64,000 nucleotides of DNA from Termitomyces sp. T153 (GCA_018296165.2 JACKQL020000171.1:1-64000), one strand, 5' to 3'; numbered from the stretch's first letter, positions 31,444-44,190 are shown. Notes: generated by a model not told the origin, from the sequence alone. Made by a program: numbers and translations.

Positions 31444-31655
31444 GTCAGGAGACTGCCCATACTGGACCCTGTTCTTTTTTCCTTTATTCTGAGCTGGCCT
31501 CTCATTCCCAGCCTCCCATGTTCTGTAGACAAGTACTTCAGACCAAGGCTATTGAACAGTCATATTTGTGTGTGGTCACATGCCCTGAAGCTGGAGATCA
31601 AGGCCATTTACAATGAATTTCTATTTTTGGATCAGACTCCAGATTTAATTGCCAT
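31444..31655 (+). repeat. Family-2 LTR, left part
   Basis: It begins TGTCAGGAGACTGCCC like the LTR at 3,162 and shares GATCAAGGCCATTTACAATG and ATTTCTATTTTTGGAT with it. It stops where a family-1 LTR in inverse orientation takes over at about 31,660. Confidence 0.65.
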
Positions 31656-31659
31656 TTTT

Positions 31660-32737
31660 AGAGCTTTTTGTCCCTTTCCAAACTACCTCTTTCCAAACTG
31701 CCTTGCTTTCCTGGAGTTCCCCCCAACACCCCTCAATTTCCCCAACCCTTGTTGACCCACAGTGCCCACTCTGGCTAACTCCAATGCTTCTCTGGCAAAC
31801 CCCAATGGTCCCCTGGCTAACTCCAACACAGTCCCTGCAGGCCCCAGTGCTTCCCTTTCTCCCTCCTGAGCCCCTGGAACTCTCCTCCACTGTTCCTGAT
31901 GCCAGCATACATCACTGATTTGTCACCCCAACTTACCTGACCAGCTCTGAAGCATCACAACAACCCTGGGGTGGCCCATGTTCCCATCTGATCCCATCAG
32001 TATATCACTGTGGCCTGCCCACTGATTATAACCAAAACTCATTGATTCCATGCAGCCCCAACAAGCCCTGCTGCCAGACCCACTGTCCCTGGAGTTGCCC
32101 CAGTAGTTAGTATATAAGTTGTAGAGTAGTATCCTTTACTCTAGTTTTGATATTAACATTGCTTACTTGGTTACTCATGTCTTATGTTTTCTCTCTGTTA
32201 CATTTCCCAGTCTTCTCTCTATTTATGTTTTCAGTCTCAAATCTATCTTCTTCTCAGTTCCATCTTGTCTTAACTCTGCCTTGCCTTGCCTATCTTTATT
32301 TCCTTTATTGCTTCTAAGTTCCTTTCAACTCTGACACCATTACAAACTCTGTGCATACATTACAACCTCTAAACACTCATCAGCTAACTCTGGACCTTGC
32401 TGTATGCTTGGTCTCAAGACCCATCACTCTTAATTGATCTCCTATCAAACTCTGGCTCTGCTCCCATCACTCACAAAGCCTCCACTTGCCTCCCTGCCTA
32501 TACATTCACTTACAGACTTGTACCTGACACACCTCTAAACTCAAACTTTACAGTACCTGGTCTTAAACTCCCTTGGACTGCCCCAGACTTGCTTAGACTG
32601 TTTCCCTTCCCTTATCCTCACAAGTATCTGGAGTCCAAACTACTCTGGAGCATCAGGCTATAAGTGCAGGACATCATGTCTGCCTAATAAGGACTTGCCC
32701 AGTTAAGCTGAGCCCCTGTGGTCAGCAGAACCTAACA
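31660..32737 (+). repeat. Family-1 LTR in inverse orientation
   Basis: The right end, GTCAGCAGAACCTAACA, is the complement of the family-1 LTR start, and TATATAAGTTGTAGAG near 32,112 is the complement of the conserved TATA-containing segment. It has lost nearly all CG dinucleotides. Its left end is not clear, and it interrupts the family-2 LTR to its left. Confidence 0.65.
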
Positions 32738-32888
32738 GTCAGTCCATTTCCTTAGGGGCCTTGTGGGGCAGAGGGGAAGCTGAGGAGGCCTGCAGGGGTC
32801 ATGCCAGGATTTTCCAGAAGGTTGTTGGAGTTTGCCAGGGAAGCATTGGATATAGCCAGAGCAGGCACCTTAGGTGAATAGGGGTTGA

Positions 32889-33248
32889 TGTAAGGGCAAC
32901 CTCTGGGAGTGGCAGCTCAATCACACAGCTGGCAGAGAGTAATTCAAAGTATATTTAGTAAGATAACTGACAATAAAAATAGTAACTAATCACCTAGCAG
33001 AGGGGAATCCAAAGAGAACAAGTCTAAGGATCCCCACTGCTTGGTGTGGCACATCAGCAGATGGTGGAGGCATGAGAATGGCTGTACAGAAGGACAGAGA
33101 TAGCCCTAACCCTAGGGAAGTGCTTGACAAGGAACCATGGGAAGTTCTGAGGGTCTCTGAAGATCTCCAGGAGTCTGGAACAAGCCACAGAGATTGCTGT
33201 GGAGGTCAGAAATGGAATTTGGAGGTTGGAAATGGAAGTCTCCTGACA
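32889..33248 (-). repeat. 3' LTR of the old family-2 Gypsy element
   Basis: The plus strand starts TGTAAGGGCAACCTCTGG and ends CTCCTGACA, the inverse of the LTR at 3,162-3,578. The adjoining bases (TCACCCCCCCTCTAGC) are a polypurine tract on the minus strand. The pol that follows (33,400-36,900) is on the minus strand, so this is its 3' LTR. Confidence 0.75.
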
Positions 33249-33399
33249 TCACCCCCCCTCTAGCATGCAGTGTCTCAATGCGCAGGGTAAAAGAAGTTCC
33301 AGATTGCCTGGTCTGCTGGTGAGATGGGGTAGATTCCTCAGATGGCTCACAGTGTGTCTGGATGCCTCTGGTAAAACTCCCTAATCAGCCCCAGCATAT

Positions 33400-34060
33400 G
33401 CATGTTCTCTTGTGGTCCTCAGGAGATGTCCTTGATTTTGTAACCTTTCCACTTCACCTTGTATTGTAACTATTGTTGGAACAGACAAATGTCCAGGATT
33501 TCCTCCACCTCACACTCCTTGCTGTCATTGACCACTACCAGAGGTGGCAGGGGTGCTGGGTGTTGCTCTGGAATAGGATCCTTTGGGGCTGGTGTTAGCT
33601 TGATCATGTTGAACACTGGGTAGAGCTGGCACATCCCCACAGGGAGTTGGAGTCAATAGGCTAGTGGCCCAACCTGCTGTTCTACCATAAAAGGTCACCA
33701 TGCTTGTCATGCAACAAATAACTACCCACAGGTAGTTAAACCCCTTGGACTCTAGGAAGGGACCTATAAAGTCCATTCCTATTGAATCCCACTGCTTAAC
33801 TGGCACAGGCAGGGAATTTAATTTCCCTGAAGGGAGCTGATTGCTCCTTTTTGCCCACTGACAGAGTTGGCAAGTGGTACAGAATGCATGTGCATCTGCA
33901 ACCACAGTTGGCCACCAGTACCAACAACAAAGGTATTCTGTTGTTCTCTGAGTGCCAAAGTGCCCAACCACACAATGTGCTTGGTCAAGCAATTTGGTCA
34001 CCATCTCCCAATCACAAGTCGCCCAAAAAATTAGTAGTTCAAATTAACTTGTCTTTCAGC
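33400..34060 (-). pseudogene. Integrase N-terminal half and chromodomain, family-2 element
   Basis: The minus strand encodes the H2C2 zinc domain (HCVVGHFGTQRTTEYLCCWY, then CTTCQLCQWAKR, the HHCC pattern of retroviral integrases) and the core start WDSIGMDFIGPFLESKGFNY (first catalytic Asp). The core is then truncated. At 33,540-33,400 a chromodomain follows: CEVEEILDI, YKVKWKGYKIKD. The middle of the integrase, including the later catalytic residues, is missing. Confidence 0.85.
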
Positions 34061-34499
34061 TTTCAGCTAGAAGGACTTATAGTCCTTTGGTTGGTTCTGA
34101 ATCTCAGCAAAGAGTTTGTCTTTGCCATATAAGGCCTGGATTCAATAGAGAAAGTCTCTGTCAAATTAATTCTGTGGTTGTAGAGACTGAGCCATGCAGA
34201 GACTGAGCCATTCCAAGGATGGCACCACCAAGAGTCATATCCCCCATGTTGTCAGGTCTTGCAGATCCCTCTATGCCATCATTGATGTTGGCCAATTTCT
34301 GTGCTTCCACATCACAAAGTTTATGACAATCTCACACCCATCAGCTTCTGTGGCTTGGTCTATCACAGAGAGTGCAGATCTGATCCAGTTGGGTCTGCAT
34401 TTCCTGCAGGCACACTGAGAGCACATCATCCCCCTCTAGGTTGATTTGGACATCTGCCCATATGTAGTCATAGGTGTGGTGCACATCTCATGGAGAGTC

Positions 34500-35745
34500 A
34501 CTCTCAAAGTAGTGAGATAGACAGTCCACTACTTTATTGAGCTCTCCTTTAACATAAGTGATGTCAAAATTAAATCTCAACATATAATCCATCCACTGTC
34601 ATTGACAGGGCAATAGATTCTGTTGAGTCTTAAAAACTCAAGAGCTTTATGGTCCATAATAGATTATGTATCCCAGAAGCTTATCCTCCCATTTGAGGAG
34701 GGCTTCTAGAATTGCCAACATCTCCAGTTCATGCATGACATAATTTTTTTGTGCATTGATGAACTTCTTGGACATGGACCAGGCTGGCCAACATCTCTAC
34801 CAGCTGGGTCCTTGCCCATACATGGCTCCAATGCCTGTCTTTGAGGCATCACAAATCAGCCATATAGGATCCTCATGTTGAGGAGCTATAGGCCAAATGA
34901 TTGGGGTTTCAGCACAGATCTGTTTGATCATATCAAAACACCACTGGTGAATAGGGCACCAGTGGAATGGCAACCTGTTTTGCATCATGGCTATCAGTGG
35001 CCCTGTATATGCAGATATATTGGGTAAAAAGTTCCTGATGTAATTTACCAATCCAACAAATCACTGGATATTGTTGTAGGTTCTAGAAGTACACCACTCC
35101 TAAATCCTATTCAACTTGTTTATGTCAGGGTGTATACACTGCAAATCAATAACATGGCCAAGGCACTGCACATGCTTGGCATACAGCTCACAATTCTCCC
35201 ACTTGAGATAGAGCTTGTTTTGACATAGTCTTTCAAAGACTACTCTGAGGTGCTGTTCATGCTCCTCAATAGAATCCAAAAAGATGAATATATCATCTAA
35301 ATATACATACATCCATTTCCCAATGATGTCCCTAACAATGAACATCATCAGATGTTAAAATGTTGTGGGTGCATTACAGTTGCCAATCTGCGTGATATTG
35401 CTGCAATATGTGCTAGTGATGGTTATAAAACACAGTCTTAGGTATGTCTGAAGTATGTATCCTCACTTGCTCATATGCATCTGTGAAGTCAAATTTTGAC
35501 CTCACTGACACCTGTGCCACATCTTCCCTGATAACTTCTTGATCAGGTAAGGGTGTTACATCCTTAACTTTATTGTCATTGCATTGATGTGCATCTAACA
35601 CTGTCTGTAAGGAGCCATCCTTCTTGGGGATGCATAGTAGTGGTGCAGCCTGATCAGCCACACATGGCTCCCACCACTTAGCTTGCACATAGCAGTCAAT
35701 TTTATCCTGCAGTTGCTGCTGAAGTGACTTTGAGCACTTTGGCAT
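34500..35745 (-). pseudogene. Reverse transcriptase and RNase H, family-2 element
   Basis: From 35,745 down, the minus strand reads RT fingers (PLLCIPKKDGSLQTVLDA), KFDFTDAYEQVRI, an intact catalytic box YVYLDDIFIFLD at about 35,280-35,310, and the thumb VNYIRNFLPNISAYTGPL. RNase H follows (WLICDASKTGIGAMYGQG, HELEMLAILEALLKWEDKLL, then VKGELNKVVDCLSHYF). Frames change between blocks and stops occur, but the YLDD motif survives. The architecture is standard Ty3/Gypsy. Confidence 0.88.
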
Positions 35746-36599
35746 GAAGTATGAGTACTGTTTGGTCTCATCTATGAGATTTATCTCATGGTTAACCTCC
35801 TGACATGGAGGAAGTTCCTCCTTTGTTCCATTGACAACATCCTGAAACTCATTATACCACTGCTGCCAAAGGTGAGAAATATTGCCTTCTGTCAGCTTGG
35901 GAGGCTGTAAATTTCTTTGTCTGCTCTAGGCCAAGGACAATGTTCATCTTGGCTAACTTTGACTGTGGCACTATTCTTGCATACTTATCATGCAAGGCCA
36001 TCAGACAAATTTCTGACTCATCTGGGATATTCAGCTAGGCAGGACAATATTCTGTCCTGCCTTTTGCTTCAGTCCACATATATTCAAACTCACTAGGCTC
36101 AGATATTTCATCCTCTATAGCCATTCTGTATGCTTCCACAGCAGGGGTTGATCTTCTTACTCCTTCTTGCCATGTCAGGTCTGCTATGATCTGATTCCAC
36201 TCTTGTAGCATTTGTGGGTCATACACCTATTCAAGGGTTGGCTTTGGGATTAGTCTATCCCAGATTCTTTGCTCCCTTAGTGGCAGAGGATCAATTTGAT
36301 CCTTCTGGTGTACTTCCCCCCCCTCCTAAAGAGTACCCTTCTGATACTCTTCCTCTGGAACCAGTAGAGACAGATAGTCATTGGGCAGACTCTTTGTCAT
36401 CTGAACCTTATTGTCATCCACCACCTCTTCCACAGTGGGCTGCTTGTGTCCACCAGAGAGTCAGGACCATTGTTTGTGCTGCTTTTCCACAGTGCAGAAG
36501 CATCATGCTTGCCCATCTGCATCTTCTAGCTCTAACTTGTGAGCTGGAGTCACTACTCCATTAATGACCACCTGGTCATTCTGAAAATCCAAGAGCACA

Positions 36600-36900
36600 T
36601 TGTGTGCTCTCATGAATTGGGTTCCTACACTCATGTCATAGCAATCAAAGTTTGCAATTCCACATAGATATTACAGAACTTGCCAGGTGCCTTCATGGTC
36701 ACTCTGGCTCCGAAGTTCATGATGGAACAACTTCCAATTGTTCCCAGCTGCAGGGTAATTGGTGTGGCCAATAGTGCCACATGTATCCTGGTCATATGGG
36801 CAAATGATGGCATAGAAGTTGTACTTCTGGAATCTCACATCATCCATGCTCTGTGGCCATTTACTTCCACCTAAGTGATGAGACACTCCTTGTCTTGTGC
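36600..36900 (-). pseudogene. Retropepsin-like domain, family-2 element
   Basis: The minus strand gives VNGHRAWMM, stop, DSRSTTSMPSFA, then TPITLQLGTIGSCSIMNFGA. This resembles the agaricomycete Gypsy protease (DSGSTxxFxxxxFA, then PxxLQLGTVGS). The catalytic DSG is DSR here, a G-to-A change, and a stop lies three codons earlier. It is not functional. Confidence 0.7.
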
Positions 36901-37104
36901 TAGCAGCACAGGTTGGTCCATGGTGTCCTTAGCTGCCATGATCCATACCTTGCACATACAAACCTCATTGCTAGGTTCCTGCACCCTATGCTTGGCTGCA
37001 GTGACCTCAGTGAGGGCAAAGAGGCCCTCACTGTTACTTTCCCAAGTATAGTAATCATTTTCATACATTTCCAACTCAATGTACTCCTCCTCAGACTCAG
37101 CTGC

Positions 37105-37524
37105 TTAGTTGCTATTGACTTCAGCAGGATTCTCCTCCTGCTCATTGTCAGCATCTCCCATATCTGAAGAAGCAGCAGTATGCGCCACTTGCACAAACAC
37201 TTGAGGGGCTGTCTTAGCCAGCTCTCTGCATTTGCAGGCAAAATGCCCAACCTTTCTACATTTGTAACAGTTTTCAGACTGCCCAGCATTCTTGCCTGAT
37301 TGGCCTAAGACTATAGCCAACATGTTCTTTCCTGCAGCAAGATGCTTTCTCACTGCCTGCACTGCTTCTGCAAGTTGAGGAGGGCCTGAGCCCACACTGA
37401 CTTGCAGAGGCATAGGCCTCAAGGCCATACATGCAGTGGGCCTTTGCACCAGTCTAGACAGTAGACAGGTATGGGCAGACATGAGGTCCTGCCACTTCTG
37501 TTTGCTTAGCCAGAGCAGTCCCAA
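37105..37524 (-). pseudogene. Gag C-terminus with CCHC zinc knuckle, family-2 element
   Basis: This 139-residue minus-strand open frame contains CYKCRKVGHFACKC, a complete CX2CX4HX4C knuckle that binds RNA in retroviral and retrotransposon Gag. It is followed by an acidic segment leading to the protease region. Upstream gag frames lie at 37,589-37,879 and 38,737-39,333. Confidence 0.85.
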
Positions 37525-37588
37525 ACTTTGGCAACTGTGCAGAAGCTAGTAACAGTTGTTGCCCCTGACTGACTCTTCATGCTGCACT

Positions 37589-38230
37589 CTAATAGTGGCT
37601 GCTCTTGTAGGCTTTTGCCTCCAAGACAAACTCCTCAACAGTGTTCACCTTGGAAGATAGTCTGCCATTGCATATCAACACCACAAGCATGTCAGAGGGT
37701 ATTCTCTCCAAAAACCACTCACAAATGGTGAATTTGTTGGGAAGTACAGCCATTTTTTGAGCATGGTTGAGCAAAGCATCATAAAAGCCTTGCACTCCCT
37801 CTTCAACTACATACACTGTGTTGCAGAAAGCATTGTGGGCATCCTGCATTGTTGAGGGTTGTACAAATTGATTGTACAATCCCAGGATTACATCCTCAAA
37901 CCTCTAGTGGGACTGGGCCATATTGACATGGATTACATGTTGCAGGTATCACTTTAGAGTGCCTGCAGCTAATAAGTCCATGAGAATTAGGACTTTCTCA
38001 TGATCATTCCCATCCCCACCATACTGTGCTACTGTGTAGAATATACAGTTGCTCATAAGCCTGTCCTCAAGTTCACTGAACTTGGCCAACCCTGCATATG
38101 GAGTGATTGTTCTAGATGGATCACTTCACCTAGGCTTGAGTCCTTCTGGTATGGCTAGGCAGACCACAAGCAGTTGTTCCATCACTGCTCTTAGACAATC
38201 ATGCATTGTCTGGCAATGATATTTGTGGGC
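37589..38230 (-). pseudogene. Retrotrans_gag core, family-2 element
   Basis: The open segment 37,879-37,589 encodes YNQFVQPSTMQDAHNAF, VQGFYDALLNHAQKM and FTICEWFLERIPSDML, a helical pattern typical of Gypsy Gag capsid (retrotrans_gag, with FxxxIPxxM). Upstream sequence to 38,230 is frameshifted (MEQLLVVCLAIPEG region). It would form the capsid of the virus-like particle in an active element. Confidence 0.7.
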
Positions 38231-38239
38231 TTCCTCTAC

Positions 38240-38736
38240 TCTTGGAGTAGTAAATTGTCAACAATGTTGCAGCAGCAGTGAACTGCTGTGGCTGTCTTTT
38301 GGGGAGGACTGTAGTCCTCCTCCTACCAGCTCTCCAACCCACATCATTCCCATTGCCCAGTGGACCATTGCCTGGCCCATCTGAGTCTGGAGGGCCTTCC
38401 TCCAGAAGCAGTGATGGCCTACAACCAGGAAAAGGCAGTCCTCTTCCTAGTCCTCCACCATCTGCTCCTTGACCCTATGGTCCACAACATGGCATCAATG
38501 ATGGAGTGAACATAGGATCACTACTAGGCAATCCCCACCTTGGTTCTCCTCCACTCCCTGCTTGATTGCCAGACCAACTCAGAGATATGTTCCCTTCCTG
38601 GTTAGCTGGACATTGACATGCTGCAGGGCTATTGCTAGTCCCAACATGCTCATATACCAGGGGAGAGTGAGAATCTCACTCTTCTCTTTTAATTGGCTGA
38701 GCCTGTTCTAGTAAAACATACCCCTCAGGCCATGTA
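38240..38736. other. Degenerate gag linker
   Basis: Proline-rich, frame-broken minus-strand sequence lies between the gag N-terminal region (38,737-39,333) and the gag core. Nothing else is recognisable. Confidence 0.4.
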
Positions 38737-39333
38737 TCATAGGTAGTATTCCCCTGGAACCACACCCTGATCATCCACATAAGACTGTCCAAAGTCTTCT
38801 ATGTTACCATTATAGAACCACTGCAAAGCAATTCTGTCTTCCCAAGTCAGTGCCCTATATATAGACCCAGTAGGTCTACATTGCACCATAGGTTGCTCAA
38901 CCAGACTTACCAACCCAGCCTCTGTGGAAGCTAGGTCAGGGGCTATAATGATATCCAATGTAGCCTGTCTCTTACAGTCTACTGCAGCCTGTCTTGCCAC
39001 ATAGTAATGCAGCATTTCTCCAGGCTGCTGTGGTGCCTGCAGTAGGTTCAATGCTTTGTTGACCAGGGATGGTGGGGGTAAACAATTCCCACCTACAAAT
39101 GGAGAAGGCATTGCAGACAATGCCTGTGATCCCCATAACTCCTTCCACTAGAGGTAGTCTGTTACCTCCTGCACTAAGAAAATCATATACAGTTCCATGG
39201 ACTTCACTGAATTGGTTGGGACAATTCCCTCACCTAGCAACCACTGAATCACTATATGCTTAGCTACTCTCACAGCTAAGCATTGCTGAGTTGAAGTCTT
39301 AGGGACCTCAACCTGATTCTGCCAGAATAACAA
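38737..39333 (-). pseudogene. Gag N-terminal region, family-2 element
   Basis: Minus-strand frames 39,333-39,148 and 39,120-38,737 encode FWQNQVEVPKTSTQQCLAVR, ALNLLQAPQQPGEM, IYRALTWEDRIALQW and EDFGQSYVDDQGVV. They are homologous to 4,015-4,932 on the plus strand. The presence of two copies shows it is part of the transposon. No enzymatic motif is seen. Confidence 0.7.
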
Positions 39334-39489
39334 TACCTTCCTGCAGAGTATGTATCCAAGGTGTCTATGACATCCTCTAGAATCATTATGATGAACACTG
39401 AAGGTCCTGCTATATATGAGCCCAGTGTAGCTCCAGTTTGCAATCAGACAGAGCCACAGGCTCTGTGAGGATCATTTTTCTCACTCCTC

Positions 39490-39819
39490 AGTGGTGTGGA
39501 CTCTTCTAGAGATTGTGGGTCTGGCAGTGGAGCTTGTTGGAGCCATGCAGGGTCAACAAGTGTTGGTTCTGATCAGTTGGCAGGCTGCAGTGACACATTG
39601 GTGTGGGTTCATGACATATGCCAGAGTTCAGAGAGAATGTCAGGGATATTTGGAGGCTCAGTGGAGAACAGGGGAGTGATAGGGCCTGCAGGGGAGACAT
39701 TGCAGTTGTCTGAGGAGGCATTAGAGTTTGCCAGGGTGGGCACTGGGGTTGGAGCAGGTTGAGTGGGTGTCAGCAGGTGCTGTGGGGGTGTGGGGGAGAA
39801 TCAGGGATGGGTTGTGACA
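39490..39819 (-). repeat. Family-1 LTR fragment
   Basis: It is homologous to the right third of the family-1 LTRs (TTGTTGGAGCCATGCAGGGT; GGCAGGCTGCAGTGACA; GCATTAGAGTTTGCCAGGGT) and ends GGTTGTGACA at 39,819. It truncates the 5' end of the family-2 element. Confidence 0.65.
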
Positions 39820-41240
39820 CTGTGCCCATTACATTGGGCCCTGGATTTCTCCAGGTACATTTGATGGAATAGATAATGCAATGGTCAAGTTCCATATATG
39901 ATTATACAAACACAGCCACATATATACATTAACAGTTGTATGGGTATTTCAAAATATATGAGATCAAGTTGCTTTAGTATTCAGTGTTGGCTGAGTGTGT
40001 GCTTGTACAAATACATGATTGGATCAAAATTAAAATAAGCACTCATGAACAGTGGATTACCAGATGAGTGCTCCATACAAGAACTGAATGTCTGTGAGAT
40101 CATTGACTATTTATTATCCTTTGATTTTCATGTCTCTACTTTGTTATCTCTTTCTGTTGCACTACACAAGTATGTTGTTACACTAAATCAAGTCTTTAAT
40201 TTGTGGATTGGATCTTGTCATCAAGTTTCATCTTTTTTCAAATATATGTATTTGCCTATCTCTTCATTTGATGTCAGTCTCCTCTTTACCTCATATGAGT
40301 GGCCTTAATTGCACAAGAAATGAGATTCTCAAGATCCTAAGCAGCTAAAGATCAATCATATATTTTAGTCAAGGGGAATAAAAGCAATTTTTCTCTACCT
40401 GTGTGCAGGCCCATATATCCATAGTTGAGGGGAGTAATAGTAATTTTTCTCTATCTCTGTGGAGACCAATATATCCAGTCATGACCACATCTGTGACCAA
40501 CATGAAAATGCAACCTCATTGATGGATAGTAGAATAGTAACTGTAGACTGCAATCACTCATCTAACACACATCTATACCATGACAGTCAAATTGTAACTG
40601 TACACTGTGATCACCCATTTAATGCACATCCATACCCATATCCCATATAATGGACAGCATACAGCCCTAGATAAGATTGATTCAATCATGAGTATGGTGT
40701 ATTCATTGTGTATGTGATCATTATGTGAATCATATACAGCACATGTATGAAAGCATTCATATCATTTGCAACTATGGTGGAAGTTCAAACTAGATTTGTG
40801 ATGGATTCTTCCCTCTTGCTTGCACTTGCAAAGTTAGTATTAGGTATTGATAGTTTCAATACATCTGATCATAAGCTTTCCATAATTCTTGTATGTTTGT
40901 TTACTCTTGATTGGGGATATATATTATGAACATGCCATCATTGTAATGGCACATACTGTACTATCAAGTACTAATTGTCAGATATATAACTTTTCCATGG
41001 CACCTGTCATTCAATACTAGGTGCTGTCTATTTATGAGTACTTTGACTCAGAAATTATGCAGAGAATGTTGTAACAATCAAAATACAGGATACACAAGAA
41101 TCAGACATGGTATAGGGATGTAAGATATTGCTATAACAGTCAATTTGAAGTGGACAACACTTATACTATATAAAATGAGTAGAGAACAAAGTCTGTTGAA
41201 ATTCTGACAAATGGCAGGCTGAAGCTTTCACTTTCAAGTT
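39820..41240. other. AT-rich, CG-free intergenic sequence
   Basis: I see no gene, LTR end or conserved motif. Two related lines, each with GGGGA.TAA.AG.AATTTTTCTCTA, occur at about 40,374-40,402 and 40,430-40,460, a small direct repeat. A second imperfect repeat (CATGACAGTCAAATTGTAACTG and similar) lies near 40,520-40,620. Confidence 0.5.
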
Positions 41241-41689
41241 GACCCATCATCCCTTCTTCTGGTCAGCAGTTCCAGCATTGTTGCCTGTACCGGTGTTGTT
41301 AGTATCAGTATTTTTGTTGGAGACACCAGTAGGTTGGTTGCTAGAGTCCTGGAAGGGTGGCAGAAGGTCTGTCATTCTTAAACAGCTAATGCACTGCACT
41401 TGAGTAACACTGGTTGGTGTGCTGCAGAAGGGGCAAGGTTCTACTGTCATCCAGGTGAGAGTCATCTCACTTTCAGAGAGAGTTTATGCTGAAGCTGTAG
41501 AAACTTACTGAGATGGAAGGTAATGGCTGAGGGAGAAAGTGTCATTGAAAATCAATTGGAAAGTCAGGGCTGGATGAGGCTATGTCAAGGGGACATAGAG
41601 CTTTTATATTTCTTCCTGTGCCCAAGTGCCACTCATCCATAAGCAGCTGAAATGTGGCTTCTGTTGTGTTCATGTTCTTTTGATCTTTG

Positions 41690-41885
41690 CTTGATTTGGA
41701 GTCAAATGTCTTGTTGTAACAGACAATACAAGCACATTTGTTTCTTACTAGGCAATTACTAGGCAATTACTAGGCCATTCTAGGTATTTATTTCATGAGA
41801 ACAGCACAAAAAGTCATGTTTTTCATCTCAATCTTCTCCGCTCTGGTTTTTGTGAGTACTAACTAGGTTGAGGCCTGTTACATGT
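41690..41885. repeat. Left inverted repeat around the APH-like gene
   Basis: The sequence GTCAAATGTCTTGTTGTA, ACAATACAAGCACATTTG, CTAGGCAATTACTAG, GGCCATTCTAGGTATTTAT, GAGAACAGCACAAA and CTCTGGTT..TGTGAGTACTAACT is found in reverse complement at 50,018-50,212. Both copies can encode RNKCACIV.YNKTFD outward. The pair brackets the APH-like gene and the LTR element inside it. Confidence 0.75.
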
Positions 41886-42215
41886 ACATCAAAGTCTAGC
41901 TCATCTTTTTTGGCCAAGTAATTTCTATAAAGACTGCTAGTGATTGAGAGGATACCAGTACTCAGTTGAAAGGTCATAGGCAAGTGAACATTTGACAACC
42001 CAAACAAGGATTTAATAGTTGTCAACTGCAAAACCTGCCTAAAGCAGGCTAACAACAAAATGACAATGGCTTGTAAGTTGTTATATGTGCATTGAAGTCT
42101 AGCTCACCTTTCTGATTGGCCAAGTGGTTTCTATGAAGACTGTGAGCAATTTGAGAGGATAGTAGCACTCAGTCAAAAGGTTGAGGACAAGGTTGCATCT
42201 GGTCAATGACAAGGT
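41870..42215. repeat. Direct repeat (41,870-42,020 and 42,060-42,215)
   Basis: Both units contain AAGTCTAGCTCA, TTGGCCAAGT..TTTCTAT, AAGACTG, TTGAGAGGATA..AG.ACTCAGT and AAAGGT. This is an old tandem duplication between the left inverted repeat and the APH-like gene. Confidence 0.6.
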
Positions 42216-43032
42216 TAAGGTCAAACTCAATTCCATTTGGAAGAATTGGCTGCAATCTTGTTTTGCAATGATCTCTACTAAGAGAATGTGGAAGAAAAAA
42301 CTCTTGGCATTATAACCTGTTTTCTTGACCTCTTGATTGCAACAATCCAGAGTCAGAGGTTTGTATGACCCTTCAAACAAGGCTCGGCATTCCTCAAAGA
42401 CTTTGACTCTTCTTACTCTTCTGCCAGAGATTTGCTCAATGTCAATCACTGTCCATGGTATGTACATAGTATTCTTATGGAGCCCATCTCATTGTTTCAT
42501 GCTGGTTGTATGGCAAGTTAAAGTCATCATTTGAGTTGACCATTTGGGCTAATGGTCCCTTAGTACACATAAATTCCTCATGCATCAAATTTGGACTCCA
42601 CTTGAACTGGTTGTCCCCACTCGATCAGGCTGTTGATCGAATAAGTTGTTGATCAATTAGGTTGTTGATTATTAGCTTGCCCATGTCACACCTCAGCACA
42701 ATCCAAGCATTTGAGAAGACCATGAAGCAGCTAGGCATTGAATATGATCCTCATGAAGTGCCTGAACACTCCAAGAGTCCTCTTGATATCAACCCAGTAA
42801 GACTTCATATACAATAGTGTTTCCTTGTGATGTGACAATATTTATAGCATGCTCTCAAGGATGATGCCCTTTCTATGACTCACAAAAAGAAGTACTATGA
42901 CTTGAACAAGAAATACAGCACTTATGTCAAGTGCAGCCTTTTCCCTAGTGAATACATGGTCAACATTTGGGGGAAGATTGTCCATCCTCATTTTGTTAAG
43001 GAAAGGCTACAGAATGAAGTTGCTGCAATTGC

Positions 43033-44174
43033 TGTCAGGTTCCGCTGACCTCGGGGGCTCAGCTGCACTGGGCGAGTCCTTACTAGGCGGGTGTGATTCC
43101 CCTGCATTGGTAACCGAACACTCGAAGACGTTCCGGGTCCAGGTGGGTTGCGCGGGTAGTTGGGGAGATGTGATCCAGACAGATCCGGGAAGGTCCGGAG
43201 AAGTCGGATTGTGGGGAAACGAGACGGTCTTGGCGGGGTTCAGGCAGAAGGCCGTACGGGAGATTTGCGGAAGCAAGGGAGTAGGTGGCTGTGTGATCCA
43301 TGGGGACGGAGCCGGGGTTTGATGGGAGATCATTTGGAGCTGATGGAGTCCGGGACCGAGCGAAGAGTGAGGTTCGGACCTGGTAAAGGAGTGTCGGGGT
43401 TTGTAATCGTAATCGCGGAGTTCGTGAGGTCGTTAGGGTTGATGAAGACTTGGGCACAATGGTCTGACGGAGTCACCGAGACAGCGTCGGACGAGACAAT
43501 ATGGAACAGGAGTAGATTCGAGTGGAGATACGAAACGATAACGAGAACGATAACGAAATGGAGACAAGACAAGACCGGGAGACTGAGATAAGACCGGGAG
43601 ACTGAGATAAGACCGGGAGACTGAGAGTAAGGAGAATGGGACACGAAACACGAAACACGAAAAGGAAACAATCAGACCATAGGTAACGTTAAGCAATATC
43701 AAGACTAGAGTACGAAGAGCTACTCGATGACTTATATACTGACTACCGGAGGACTTCGGGGTACGTCGGCTGTGGCGGCGGGGCTTGGCGGGGCTTGACG
43801 GAGTGGGCGGGTGTCGGTTGTGATCGAAGATCGTGCCGCGCTGATACGTTGATGGGATCGCGGGTTGCCCCGAGGTTGTCGTGATACTCCGGAATAGGTC
43901 GGAGGAAGCAGGGTGTTGAGTTAATGATGGGGGGCGAAGATCGGGAACAGCGGGGGTGGTTCGCGGGGTTTGGGAAGCCCAGGGTAAGTGTCAGTGGCTG
44001 CGGGGCAGGCACCGAAGTTGGCCAGGGGGCCGTCGGAGTTAGCCGGGGAGGCGTCGGAGTTAGCCGAAGTAGGCGCGGGGCATGGGCGGAAGTTCGGCGG
44101 AGCGTTGGGGGTCCTTTTGGGGGTTCGGGGGTTTGATGAACGATGTGCGGGGTTTCGGGGAACGGGTCGTGACA
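43033..44174 (-). repeat. 3' LTR of the young element (1,142 bp)
   Basis: Plus-strand ends are TGTCAGG and GTGACA. It contains a tandem array of a 19-bp unit GACCGGGAGACTGAGATAA (about 43,573-43,625, nearly three copies, against two in the other LTR). The adjacent polypurine tract identifies it as the 3' LTR. Confidence 0.9.
43730..43739 (-). promoter_or_regulatory. Putative TATA box in the family-1 LTR
   Basis: On the minus strand the sequence is AGTATATAAGTCATC, a good TATA element. It is conserved at the matching place in the other LTR (48,663-48,672) and recognisable in element A near 10,925. It would drive the element transcript on the minus strand when used in the 5' LTR. Confidence 0.5.
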
Positions 44175-44190
44175 TCACCCCCCTTTCAGC
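44175..44190 (-). promoter_or_regulatory. Polypurine tract of the young element
   Basis: The minus-strand sequence GCTGAAAGGGGGGTGA directly precedes the LTR start TGTCACGACC. It is conserved with 11,295-11,310. Confidence 0.75.
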